Of a stretch of 64,000 nucleotides of DNA, positions 36,825-48,782 are shown in pieces. The notes under the pieces are model-generated. The model worked only from the letters and a program-made list of their open reading frames with translations, was not told the DNA's origin and did no database searches. The stretch's first letter is position 1; each line of letters starts with the position of its first letter. The position numbers and the translations under genes are program-made. This stretch comes from Microbotryomycetes sp. JL201 (Eukaryota > Basidiomycota > Microbotryomycetes): the NCBI GenBank assembly GCA_033819885.1, contig JAQYUZ010000012.1, positions 248,001 to 312,000 on the forward strand. The letters are read 5' to 3'.

Positions 36825-38179
36825 ATGTCGACCGCCGGCAAAAAGAAGGTAAGTCACGACGTTGGAGAGATCTGTGTCAGCTCAACGATACTGACCGAGG
36901 TGGAATCGTCGGCAGAGCGTGTCGCCCGCCGTGTCGCTGTTCGCCGGAGCAACGGCCGGCGCTGTCGAAGGCACAATCACGTACCCGTTCGAATGTCGGC
37001 CGTATATTCAAGTCTTCACATTGAGTTTGATGAGCTGACTTGGACTTGTGCGCTGTCACTGCTCGCCGTCGTTGGCATGCAATTCGTTTCACGCTCCATC
37101 TCGATCAGTTCTCAAAACGCGGGCGCAGCTGGCACCAAAAGCGGGCGGAAAGGCAAGTCATGGCCCGCGAACCAGCCCTCGTCTCGCGTAGCAGACCGTG
37201 GCGCCATCTCGCTGACATTCATGGTCTGCGCACTCCCAGTCTCCGGGCTTGATCGAGATTGCGAAGACGACCTACACAAGATATGGCGTCAAAGGTTTCT
37301 ATTCTGGTGTTGGCGTTAGTAGCAGAGACATACTCGCGCTGGAGGCACCGCATGACTAACCGATGGCGCCTCCGCAGGCCCTCGTCACGGGCAACTCGCT
37401 TAAAGCCGGAGTGCGTTTCTTTTCGTACGACAAGTTCAAAAACATGCTCGTCGACTCTGAGGTGTGATACGGCTCAGCAGACTGGTCCAGCTGTCATGCC
37501 GCTGACAACGCGTGCGCTGACGCCCACAGGGTAAACTGACGGGCAGCCGGAGTCTACTCGGTGAGCACCAGCTAGTCTAGTTTTCTCACGCGCACAGGCC
37601 GACACTGCTTCTCATGTTCTAGCTGGTCTTGGCGCTGGCTGTGTTGAAGCTCTGACGGTTGTGACGCCTTCCGAGACGATCAAGACCAAGCTTGTCGATG
37701 ATCAGAGGAGTGAGAAGCCACGGTACAGGGGATTGGTCCATGGTACCAGCACAATCATCAAGGAGGAGGGTATTGCATCCGTCTACCGCGGTCTGTTCCC
37801 CGTCATGATGAGGCAAGGCGCAAACTCTGCCGTTCGGTTTACGTCGTACAGCACACTCAAATCGTTCGTCACGGGCAACGCTCGACCTGGAGAAGCTCTA
37901 CCTGCAACAATCACCTTCGCTATCGGCGCCGCGGCAGGCGTCATCACCGTGTACGCGACCATGCCTTTCGACACGGTCAAATCTCGCATGCAATCGCTCG
38001 ACGCTCGGACAGAGTACAGGAACTCGTTTCACTGCTCGGCCAGGATCGCTGCAGAGGAGGGTCTGTTGGCATTCTGGAGAGGTGCGACGCCTAGGTTAGG
38101 CCGACTCGTCTTGTCGGGTGGTATTGTCTTTACCGTTTACGAGGGCGTTGTTGGCTTGCTTGGCGGCGCCCAGCTGTAG
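36825..38179 (+). CDS. CTP1: Mitochondrial tricarboxylate (citrate) carrier, SLC25 family, Ctp1-like
   Basis: An inner-membrane antiporter exchanging citrate or isocitrate for malate. The start at 36825 gives MSTAGKKK; exons then yield SLFAGATAGAVEGTITYPFE (first Px[DE] repeat; PFE), IEIAKTTY, VRFFSYDKFKNMLVDSE, then AGLGAGCVEALTVVTPSETI (second repeat; PSETIKTK is characteristic of citrate carriers), STIIKEEGIASVYRGLFPVM, RQGANSAVRFTSYSTLKSF, and the third repeat ATMPFDTVKSRMQSLD. The end is LSGGIVFTVYEGVVGLL. Each repeat has the PX[DE]XX[KR] signature. Six or so introns crowd the 5' half, including one of about 120 nt, whereas the last exon (37620-38179) is uninterrupted. It ends 123 nt from the convergent gene. 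Confidence 0.93.
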
Positions 38180-38302
38180 GATTACTTGCAACATTGACGG
38201 CAATGGTCACGGGCAAGAAAGGATATTTTTGAGATTGCAGAGCACGAAAGGGCAGGGCAGGGCGGCAAAGTTTTATACCAAAGGAGAACGTCTCTTTCTT
38301 GC

Positions 38303-39802
38303 TCAGTGAAGAGCATAATCCGAACGCAACGCCGTCTTCCATTTGAAGTTGCCTTCGAAAGCAACAATTGGAATCCTCATCATTGCGCAAATACTCACGG
38401 CAGCTTTGACCATGAACGCTCGCTTGATCAGCCCGGCAGCGGAGTCTTTGCCTTGGACGTGAGCCCAAGTGTCGACTTGGTCCCATTTGAATTGCTTGAT
38501 ATGGAAAGGGAAGTTTGTCTCCGTCAACAAGTCGTCCAGCGCGGCAATCAATTGGAGCAGCACAGTGTCCTGGTCCGGTGGGATCGTCGACAAGTACTCG
38601 AAAGCGGGCACGAGGATGAATGATTGTGGCTGCTTGATCATGTGAGCCGGGTTGCTGCCAAAGGATTGGTGTCGGTACGAGCATATTCATTGTTTTGCTC
38701 TGGGCTTACCTCGTGATGACCACCGTGTTTTCGATGTTAAAGTTCATGCCGTGCTCCTAAAGCCGGGGACGTGAGCATGCTTCGGCTCTTGATGCACAGG
38801 CAAGAGTGGACACTCACCCTTGACAGCTGCTTCCACAGATAATCCAAGTCTTTGACGGCGTGCTCATCGCTCCATCCCGGCTTCATGTCTTCGCGAGCGT
38901 ACAAGCCCAGCCAACTGTCACGCTCGTCGGGTTCTGGACCACCAACGGGCAAGTTGAGGTCTTTCAAGGTTTTCAGAGCCTTGTCGCGAGGCATGCTCGT
39001 GTAGAACACTCCGCACCAAGGGTTGTCCTTGTGGCAAACGTAGTCCTGCGCAGGACTGTCAGCCAAGGCCTTCTGCAGCAGATATGATACCGGCTCACCA
39101 TCAGAGTGTGGAGGAAGCCTCGCTGCAAGGTGTCAGTGTAGCCCCCGCGCGAGTGATACGGCAAAGTACAGCTTCAGATGCCGAGTGCCAGTCAGTCAAA
39201 CAGCAAAGTCAAAGTGAGCTTGAGCAGGCTGACTCGAGAACTGCTTCGATTGCAAAGACCACAAGTGGCTGGCAATTTTTGGGCTTGATTGGCTCGGACG
39301 GTACAGCAGCGCGTCGAAGGTAGTCCGCGCTGGGGCCGGGACCGCTTCGCATAACAGAAACGCCGTAAGGGGAAACAGTACTTGATCCACCCTGGGACCC
39401 CAGACGCAGTGAAGCCTGTATTGAGCGTCAATCTCAGCTATGCACCTCAAGGGGCCAACCAAACATCGGGTTTGGACCGAGGCCACTCACGAGCATAGGC
39501 AGGGAAGGTAGACGAGGCCCAGGAATCTTGTCACTCCCACTGCGAACGATCTGAATCACTTCTTCAATCATGGTCATCTTGATCCGAATCGTCGAGATTC
39601 CGGCGGGAAGGACCGGTTGCTGAACACGAGAAGGAGGCGCCACCGACCATGGACGAGCGCCAGAGATGCCTCCGTCGTCCGAGTTCTCGGATTCGCTGTC
39701 CATGATGGACCTGAGAGGGCCTCCCGTGGACGGGCGGCGGAAAACTTGAACGACCGGAGCTGAAGTGCCCGTGGGCGAGGCAGAACCGAACAAGAACGGC
39801 AT
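38303..39802 (-). CDS. Unrecognised protein, possibly conserved
   Basis: I do not recognise the family. The ATG at 39802 (MPFLFGSASPTGTSAPVVQV) opens an acidic, disordered start, then STIRIKMTMIEEVIQIVRSG and a proline-rich turn ending at a GTGAGT donor. Middle exons (about 38820-39160) read YHSRGGYTDTLQRGFLHTLM and DYVCHKDNPWCGVFYTSMPR, then LNLPVGGPEPDERDSWLGLY and KDLDYLWKQLS. After EHGMNFNIENTVVIT the last exon gives SFILVPAFEYLSTIPPDQDT, LIAALDDLLTETNFPFHIKQ and VKAAVSICAMMRIPIVAFEG, with the stop at 38303. The dense aromatic and hydrophobic pattern suggests a folded protein. The exon around 39200-39430 is uncertain. It shares a 327-nt divergent promoter with the XLF-like gene. Confidence 0.55.
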
Positions 39803-40129
39803 GCTTGCTGAGAAGACTGTGTCAGCCCAAGCGTAGCGCTACAGCAGTCGAAAATCTTGATACGCACGGGCACAGATCAAGAGAAGCGAGGGAGACATTG
39901 CTCGCACCTTTTTCAGACGAGGAACGCCGCGGACTTTTCGCAACGAGGAGTCTTGACAAAGCGGTGCCCGCGATCGACGAAACGAGAATGCTGTGTCGAA
40001 TGGCACAGCTCGGCTTTTCGATTCCATGATACAGGCTCGTTACACCTGCAATATCCAGTACAGAGCCACAGAGCTTTCGGGTCTGACTTTCTACGACTCG
40101 GGGCTCACGTGACTTGTTCATGCGCCTTC
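39803..40129. promoter_or_regulatory. Divergent promoter region between an unrecognised gene and the XLF-like gene
   Basis: 327 nt between divergent ATGs. Short frames on both strands show no recognisable protein, and I see no clear core-promoter motif. Confidence 0.45.
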
Positions 40130-41716
40130 ATGTCAGACACTTGGAGTGAAGTGAGCCTTGAGTGTAGAGTGAAACCTCCGTTGTCAATCGCACGCAAGGT
40201 TGATTGACACTGCTGGCAGGCATTGCGACAGCTGCTGCCGGCGCCATGGACACGCTACCCAGCTTCAACTCACGACGAAACGGCCTGCTTACTCGTCAAG
40301 ACCCTGCTGCTCAAAGGGACAAGCCTGCAGCTCGCCGTGCTCGCGACCGACCTGAACACGGCATATATCGAGGTCCTCGACCAGCGTGCATTGACACATA
40401 GAGTCAGAACGAGCTTACAAGAGTCTCAGGATAGCCAAAGTCAGAGTCAGTACGGTCCTGTTGGGTACAATGCCGACGGCGAGCTGGTCGTTCGCGCCAT
40501 CACCTCGGACATGATGGCAGAAGTCGCATCGGGAACCGCTGCAGTCTCGTTCTCACAAAAAGGGTTCTATGTGAGCGTGACGTCACTGCTTCCTTGCTCT
40601 ATACCTGCTCAAACTGATTCGCAGAGCCAATAGAACACTTTGCACGTGACCTTGTCAACGGGCTTGGCATTGCACTTTGAGCTAGACTCGATGGAAGATA
40701 AAGCGGCAGCCTGCTTAGCGACACAACTCGTCGTGCCTCTTCTTGGCCTGTCGTCGGCACTGCTCGGACTGCTGAAGGATTTGATCGCGGACAAGGACGA
40801 ACTGTGCAAGCAAATCGAAGACGCAGTCGATGCGAGCGGTTCGGTCGAACGAAACACAGGAGGAAGGGCGTGCAAAACTTTCTTTAAAGTCGGCGGCGCG
40901 TCGATTCTGCGAAGATGGAGCGAGCGAAAACAGCGAGGCCCGGGCAGAGAGCTAGGTGGGCGATGGACGCCTGCTGACTCTGACCGTTTGCTGAGACATG
41001 TACGCGGCGTTGCTACAGACCACATTCAGCTGTCGAACGGTTCATTGGCTGGCCCGACGGCATATCCATTGCCAAGCTCATCTCGTGATCCAAAGAAACG
41101 CTCGACAAGTCCAGAGGCGAGAACGACACGGCGGCGTACACCTGAGCAGAGCGAATCGCCATCAAAGAGCCGAGCGAGACAGATGCTCAATCACAAAGCG
41201 CCCATGACCGGTGGTGACGTGATCGGTTGGGATGAAAGCCAGCGTCCCGAGCCGAACCAGCATCGGCCGACGCAGACCCAGAGATCGACAGGTCTTGACA
41301 TGGAAATTGACCACGAGTCAGACACCGACGACGAGAACCTTGTCGCGATGCCGCTCGCGACTCAGCGCTCAAGCGAGTTTCGAGAGCCTCCTGAAGCTTC
41401 GACTTCTCAGCAGGATTTTTCGAGACCGACTGCATCGAACCAGACCAGACGGGAGCCGTTTCTGTCTCGATCTCAACGGCATAAATCGCCAATCTCGCCG
41501 CCAGCAGAGAATGCTAGTGATAACAGCGAGAGCGAGGACGAAGATATCGTCTGGCAGCGTCAGCAGCAAGAAAAGGAGCGCAAGAAGGCGGCTGCTTTGG
41601 CGGAAGAGCACGAAGCCCGGCTTCAGACGCTCAAGAGGGCCCAGGCGGGCCTGCAAAAGAGGTCCACGGCGATGGCAAGCGGGAAGTCTGCAGCCAAGAA
41701 GCAAAAGCGACTTTAG
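40130..41716 (+). CDS. NEJ1: XLF/Nej1-like non-homologous end-joining factor
   Basis: XLF proteins bridge XRCC4-Lig4 and Ku at DNA breaks. The start rests on splicing: a 21-nt exon (MSDTWSE), an intron at 40151-40219, then ALRQLLPAPWTRYPASTHDE and CLLVKTLLLKGTSLQLAVLA. This matches the XLF head start, with the Pro-Trp and following strand. After TDLNTAYIEVLDQRALTHRV comes SFSQKGFY; an intron joins to NTLHVTLSTGLALHFELD and the helical stalk TQLVVPLLGLSSALLGLLKD. A disordered tail of over 200 residues ends in KSAAKKQKRL, a basic terminus like the Ku-binding tail of XLF. Sequence similarity is low across this family, so the call rests on order, the Pro-Trp and FY positions, and the tail. XRCC4 or PAXX kinship is the alternative. 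Confidence 0.72.
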
Positions 41717-42093
41717 CCCCTCGTTCATCAGTAATTAAGTACAAGCCAGTTGCAATTACAGCCGTCGGAGAACAGAGTCTGTGACACGCGAAGTCGAATG
41801 TACAACATGCTTTTGTTGGCAGTTTCACCGCAGATGCATGTCAAGTATGTCCGCACCGAATCCTCACAATGTCAATGCAAGGATGGCAGGAGCTGTCGCC
41901 GCCGTGTCATGGCGAGAGGGTGAGCTTGCGGTTTCGATCTTGAATCATTCCGCGGCCCACTTGTCAGGCCGACGCAGCGCAGCCGACACGAGCTTGTGAG
42001 AGAGCACAAGCAGTGTCGGGCGCTGTATAAGGCGTTTCTTCGGCTCGTGCAATCGGATAAGCATTCAGTTGCTTGCGCCGACGGCCTCGCACC
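41717..42093. promoter_or_regulatory. Spacer and putative promoter of TAF2
   Basis: 377 nt between the XLF-like stop and the TAF2 ATG. A TATA-like gtataagg lies at about 42024-42031, some 65 nt before the ATG. No gene is seen here. Confidence 0.45.
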
Positions 42094-45000
42094 ATGGGCA
42101 AAGGCTTCATCGTCGTCGGTCAAAAGGTCTCGATCAATGTCGGTCTCAATGGCTCGATCAGAGTACGTGCACTGCGCTCGCACTCTCATGCCAGACGATC
42201 CGAGCTGACTCTGTCGGCGCTCGCGTGCGCGCACTCACGACGCAGGGCTACACCGAGATTACGATCGCACCTACAGTGCCTGACCTCAAGACGGTATGGC
42301 TCAATGCGCGGTCGATGAATGTGACTGGCGTTTCGCTGCGGTCGGGCGAGGCATCGACGCCGCTCGCGCACTCGCACTTGCCGCCCTCGCCGCCCGTCCT
42401 CACAAACACGAGCGACATTCACACGTACCCAGAGATGAAGAGGGCCATGTGGAGAGGCGCACTCGAGGGCGAGGAAGGCGAGCTTGGGATCGGACTACCG
42501 CCTGGCATCGTCAACAAGGTGCCGCAGACCGTGGCCGCCACACCACGCGAGGACACCAAGAAGGAAGACGAGTACGAGCAGATCACGCTCTCTGTCGCGT
42601 ACGAGGTCGTTTCGCCAGGCGCTGGCATCGTCGTCGTCGGGCCAGACGAGACGAATCCATCGGTAAGTCGAGGGCGAGAGCGTCGACAGCTGCTTGTGCT
42701 TATGGTCCACTGGTTTTCGCGTTCCAGCGCTTCCCTCACGTATTCACCTCTGGTCTGACCGACATTGCCGCTCGGGATTGGGTGCCTTGCTCGGACCACG
42801 CCAGAGAACGCTGCACATGGGAGCTCGAGTTCATCGTGCCACGTGTCCTCTACTCTGCGTCAGACATACAGAAGCCTCGCCCTGTGGAAGAAGGCGATGA
42901 TGAGGATGATGATGACGACGACGAAGACGAGGACCAAGTCGAGTGGCCTGTGCGCGTAGTGGCCTCGGGCGAGTTGATCGAGCAGGTCGTGCACCCGGAC
43001 CGGAGCGACAGAGTCATTTGGCATTACGCTCAAGTGACGCCAGTCAGCGTGCAACACATTGCCTGGGCTGTTGGTCCATTCGTGGTTACCGAGATCGCGC
43101 GCGCGAGGCGGTCAGAGGACGGCCGATTGGACGATGACGAAGACGACGCAGAAGATTTGGTCGAAGACGAAGGGCCAAAACTGAATGCGCTATGCTTGCC
43201 TGGCCGCGAGGAAGAGATGGTCCATTGTGTTGGCATCTTGCGACGAGCTATGGACTACTTCAGCTCGACGTTCGGGTCGTATCCGTTTACGACCTACGCA
43301 ATCTGCTTTGTCGACTCGCTTGCGTCCGGTGCGCCCACATTCCATTCAGCGGCCATGACATTGATCAGCTCCGACATTCTGCACCCTCCAAGCATCATCG
43401 ACCAAGCTTACGAGACACGACACATGCTTGCGCACGCGTTGGCCGTGCAATGGTCTGGAATTAACTTGATCGCAAGGACGCCGTCAGATACATGGCTCGT
43501 TGTCGGTCTGGCTCTGTATCTGACGTCACTGTTTATCAAGACTGTCTGGGGCAACAACGAGTACCGCTTCAGGTTAAAGAAGGATATTATCCGCTGTGTC
43601 AACCAAGACGTCCAGCGCGAGCCCATCTCTGTGCCCGCACGGTTGACCCAGCCCGAGCCAACGCAGCTACAATTCATTGCTCTCAAAGCCCCACTTGTGT
43701 TGCATATTCTGGACAAGCACTTGCGCAACTCGGGAACGTCACTCGGTCTTGACAAGGTCATCCCCAAGTTGTTCTTGGACGCCATCACAGGCGAGCTAGG
43801 TTCTACGCCGGCCACTCAGAACATGTTGTCTACGAATGGCTTCATGCGCTTGTGTCGCAAAGCATGTGGCACGTCCATGGACTCACTCCGAGCGTTTTTT
43901 GATCAGTGGGTGTACGGCTCGGGCTGTCCAACGTTCATCATCTCGGCAATGTTCAATCGAAAGCGCATGGCCGTCGAGATCAGCATCAAGCAAGAGTGCT
44001 TGGCGTACAACTGGGCGCAAACAGCGCCGAAGGAAGAGATGGGTCATCTTAGACCGATCTCGTTGTTCGAGGGCTTGATGACAATACGTATTCACGAAGC
44101 CGATGGGACCCCGTATGAGCACGTCTTGAGCATTCAGGAGGCTTTCAAAAAGCATGAGGTCCCGTTCAATACGAAGTACAAGCGCATTCGGCGAAACACC
44201 AAACGGTATCAGGCCAAGCAGGCAGCGGCGCAAGCCGCAGCAGAAGGCGACAAGGACGCTGCAGAGGATGTCGCACTCATGGACATTGGCTTTACGCTCA
44301 AAGCTTGGGAGGAAGAGTCGGAGCGAGAGAGATGGAAAGTCGTTGATTGGACGGAAGAAGACGACGCCATCATGGCCCAAGCGACATACGAATGGATCAG
44401 GATCGACGCAAACATGGAGTGGATTGCTGGCATCCAATTTGAGCAGCCCGACTTTATGTGGATCTCGCAACTGCAGCGTGATCGTGATGTCGTTGCGCAG
44501 ATGGAGGTGAGTCTCGGGGTCAGCTCAGATTGTCAGTCGACTTATGCGGACAATGCAGGCTGTACACGCTCTGTCGAGATTGCCGTCCGCCATCGTGTCG
44601 AGCAATTTGACCAAAGCCATTCTGATCCCAAACTACTTTATCCGAGTGCGGATGGAAGCAGCTTTGGCACTCATATCCGTGAGTTCTCGGCATCAATCAA
44701 CTGTAGTTCTGCAGGCTTGACGACTCTCGCAACAGTGTGCAACGAGTTCTCAGAACTACCTCGGTCTCTTTCACTTGTTCAAACTGTTCCAGACGAAATA
44801 TTGCTTTGAGCCGGATGTCGAAACGCAAGATCCACTTGGATTCAGATGCATACCCAAAACGAACGATTTTGGTGACATCGGCGAATATTTCCTGAAAAAG
44901 GTCTTTGTCAAGTCGCCCTCGCATCAAGGTCGCTCACTGACGGACAGATTTCGCAGACTCTGTTAACGGCCATCTCGATGGTCCGAGACGGCAGCGGTCA

Positions 45001-48000
45001 GACGCCGCCGGTCGTCCTGCAATTCCTGCTGGACCTGCTTCAATACAATGACAATCTCGGCAACAAGGCAAGTGGCCATCCCGGCTGAGTTCCTGACGCG
45101 GCTGACGAGAGATCGGAATTCTAGTTCTCAGACACGTACTATATCGTATCCATCATGAACGCGCTCAGTCACGCTCTCGTGGCCGTTGCGGCAAAGGAGA
45201 CGAGTACGCTGGGCGGCGGCGATCAGAGCTATATGGAAGAAGTCGAAGGCAACCAATTCCTCGAGCCGGCGATTCAGGAGATTGAGCGCTACATGAATGC
45301 CGACAGGCTCGTACCCTCGTATCACAACGCGATCACTGTGGCCGGCATCGAATGGAAACTCAAGCTCACTTTGGCATGCTTGATTCCTGAAGACCGCATG
45401 TCGTTCTTTGTCTACACTCGGTGTGTTTGCTCGGCTACCCGTAAAACAATCAACTGACCATTGGTGCAGCGACGGCAACTATCCGCCCGTGCGCATTGCT
45501 GCGTTCGACGCGCTCCTCTTGCTCAACCCGCTTCAAGACCATTTCCCGCTTGTGCGATACTTTTTCTCAGTCCTGCGAGAAGACTCGTCACGCCTGGTTC
45601 AGAGGAGACTGGGAGAGGCGATCTTGGATTCGTTGCCCGTCCTGGCTTCAATGCATGACCTGGCTGCGCCAGAGATTGTCTTCGACGAAGAGGACGGTAA
45701 AAAGAAGGACAAGGACCCAATCGAGAAGCAGCTCAAAGCACTGCGCAAGAAGCCTGGGAGATCTCTCAACTTTCGGCAGTGTCTGTTGCAGACCCTTGTG
45801 TGAGTTTTGCTTCGCTGTGGCTGGACAGTCAGGGTCGCTCATTGCTATTCGCCGGCAGTTTTGATGGCGTCGACCCAGAAGTTCGGGAGATTGTTCTCAA
45901 AATCTGCGAGACTACGGTCAAGGCAGGCGAAGAGCCAATACCGAAGATGAAGTTCCGGATGCCGGCACTACAGGTCCCGGCTGGGGATTCGCCATCGGCC
46001 TTGACGCCCGTCACGCCAGGCTTGCCAAGGCTCAAGCTCACGTCGAGCCAGCAACAAGGCTTGCCGCGCATTACTCTCCCAATCAGTACGTGACTCCGTG
46101 TGATTCATTGCTTCGCAAGCGCTTATCCATACGGTCGAACAGCGGCCGGGACCGAAAATGATGAGTATGCAGATGCGCCGCGAAAGGTCAAGCTCAAGGC
46201 GCCAGCCAAAGTTGAGCAAGCGCAAGCTTCCGGCATGTCTATGAGCGACGTCACTGCTTGCAAGAGTATGATCAAGAAGCTGCTCCGTGAAAAGTGCTCG
46301 TACATGTTCCGCACCCCTGTTGGTAAGTCCCTCCAATATGATCGCGCCGACAGAGATTGCCTTTGACACGACAGAGTGCTCCAGATCCAATCAAAGCTGG
46401 CGCACCACGGTACTTTGATATCATTAAGGACCCAATGGATATCAGCACGATGAGCGCTAAACTTGCGGCGGGACAATACCCCGACCGATGGGCGTTCCGC
46501 GAAGACTTTAAGCTGATCATTTCGAACGCTGTCGCTTACAACATCTCGGGTCCTGTCGTCGATCTGGCAAAGAAGCTGGAGAGCATCTTTGACAAGCAGT
46601 GGGACAGGATCGAGGCTACGCTCAAAGCGATGGAGGCGCCCGGCTCTTTGACCGTGCGGCAGCCTGTGGAACCGAAGCAGCGAAAGAGAGAGTCGGTATC
46701 TTTCGCAGAGGACGACGTCTCGGAGACGAAGTTTTCGGTTCCTGCGCTGCCTCCTTTGCCAGTATCGTCACAAGCTCCGATCAACCATGCGTTCGACACG
46801 TTCAACCCTTTCGCTCCCCCTCCTTCATCATCGGACGTGCAAGCGGCAGAGCCGATCCCGCCGCCAGCCCAGGTGGCTCTTCCGCCCGCTTCGGCAGTCA
46901 GTGTCGAAGAGAGCATCCCGGCTCCACAGCTCGAACAATCGCCGTCCGCTACGCCTGCGACTCCTGCCAGGCCTGTCACAAGCACTCCGCTTGGTCTGTC
47001 ATTCAAGCTCAAGGCGCCAGCACGATCGGCTCAAACGGAGGCCCCAGCACCCAGTGCTGCTCCGACTGCACCTCAGCCTGCGACCGAGCCGACCAGCAAG
47101 CCGTCCGGCTTCAAAATTACATTTGGGGGCGGTGGCGCGACCAACACGGGCAACAATAGTCTTTCCTTCAAGCCGGTCAAGTCGAAGACTCATCAAATGT
47201 CTAGATCTGAGTCGGCTTCGAGCTTTGGTCAGGAGAACGGTTCTGTCAACGGTGATTCTCAGGGCATCAGCTTCAAAAAGGGCAAGCCGCATCGCAAAGA
47301 GGTCAACTACGCGGAACCAGAGGATGAATTTCCCATGCCGATGTCTGCAGCTGTCACGCAGCCGAAACCTGTCGTGCTCGACGGGCCCGAGTTGCCACAT
47401 CCTTCGCGCTGGGTCAACCCTGACGATCCTATCGACACGAAAAAAGTTCGAGCGATCATTCAGAAGATGCAGAGCATGCGTGAAGCGTTCTTCTTTCTCG
47501 TTCCGGTCGACCCAGTGGCTCTGCCAACGTGAGCCCTTCTGTGCACCCTCCTTAGCATCAACTCGCTGACACATTTCTGTTCAAGTTACTATAATGAGAT
47601 AGCACATCCGATGGACCTGCAGACGATGACGCGCAAACTTGATTATGGACAATACGGCGTGTACGGTGACGTGTTTGACGACTTTGATCTCATTGTCGCC
47701 AACTGTAAGCAGTTCAACACGCCCGGTACCGAGCCGATCGCGCACGTCATGGTGCTGGATCGAGCGTGGCGAGCCGAGTGGGAAAAGGCCAACAAGCTGA
47801 GCTACAACGTCAAGCGGTCACTGTTGTCGCTGCTCAAAAATCTGATGAAAGAGGGAGCGTGAGTCCACCAGGTCAATGCAGTGGGGATGACTGGATGCAA
47901 ACTGACCATGAGCATACATGTTTAGAGCACAACCCTTCCTCGAGTCTGTGAGTCATTGTTGCCTCCCGAGCCATTGCTTGACGCTGGATCTGACCTCTGT

Positions 48001-48321
48001 CTGTCGCAGATCTGGACAATCATCCAATACGTGCCAAATTACTTCGACATCATCCCTCACGGCAATGAGCGCGATTTAGGTACGATCAAGCAAAACCTCG
48101 AAAAGGACGTGTACACGTCAATCGAGCAACTCGAGGCCGACGTCGAGCTCATGCTCGAGAATTGCTTCACTTACAACGCGCCTGACAACCAAGTGTACAA
48201 GAGTGGACAGGAAGTGCAGCGCATGTTTCGGCAAGGCGTCGCAAAAATCAAAGCCGAAGGTGGCAAGAAGCGTGCTGGGGATAAAACAACTGGCGGTGTC
48301 GCCAAGAAGCCGAAGTGGTAA
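42094..48321 (+). CDS. TAF2: TFIID subunit TAF2 fused to three C-terminal bromodomains
   Basis: TAF2 is the promoter-contacting, aminopeptidase-like scaffold of TFIID. The ATG at 42094 gives MGKGFIVVGQKVSINVGLNG; an intron leads to GYTEITIAPTVPDLKTVWLN, the standard TAF2 start. The M1-like domain follows (RDWVPCSD; YAICFVDSLASGAP; HMLAHALAVQWSGINLIART). The zinc motif HExxH is absent (HMLAHA), as in TAF2. After acidic inserts come IPNYFIRVRMEAALALIS, CATSSQNYLGLFHLFKLFQ, RCIPKTNDFGDIGEYFLKK and TPPVVLQFLLDLLQYNDN. From about 46200 the frame continues through introns into bromodomain 1 (FRTPVDPIKAGAPRYFDIIK ... NAVAYN), a Pro/Ala linker of about 250 residues, bromodomain 2 (VPVDPVALPTYYNEIAHPMD ... 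CKQFN) and bromodomain 3 (YVPNYFDIIPHGNERDLGTI ... CFTYN), ending KKPKW. All three keep the acetyl-lysine Asn. About twelve introns. Confidence 0.94.
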
Positions 48322-48782
48322 ACTTTCGTAAACAAAAAAGAGCGTGCATGAAACTGCACCTGCGCTCTCGCATGTGTCTCTGTGTGTGTTCATGTCTTTT
48401 GTTTTGTCTGTCGGTGTCTGGATCTTGTTGCAAACTTGTTTCTGTTCGCTCGCACCCATGGGCACGTGATCGATTGCGGCATTCAAAAGCAGTCGCGTCT
48501 GGCGGCGACGGTCTGTGCGCCGGTAACCCGAGACACGAATTTTCTAGAGTGCGCGGACATGATATTTACTGCACCGATGTCGCCGTGATCTTGTGAGAGT
48601 GGTCGCGTTGTCTGTAGCATGCCGATCATTGACGAGGCTGCGCTGGCTGCGCGTCATTCAACAACGCGCGCGGGCGCTGAAAAGCAGGCGCGAGGTCTTG
48701 TTTCCATTCCTCGTAGCAAGATCTTACGAACGACACAGCTCCCTCGGCGAGATCGATAGTTTGACCTCGAGCAGCTAGTGCG
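48322..48782. other. Spacer between TAF2 and the GH5 gene
   Basis: 461 nt holding the TAF2 3' end and the GH5 promoter. A T/G-rich stretch at about 48366-48430 follows the TAF2 stop and could serve 3'-end formation. I see no gene. Confidence 0.45.

Noticed and set aside
44697-44809. Continuation of the TAF2 frame to a stop near 44809
   Set aside because: Splicing a 60-nt intron to the acceptor before TGTGCAACG restores the conserved TAF2 sequence CATSSQNYLGLFHLF, so the early stop lies in another frame.
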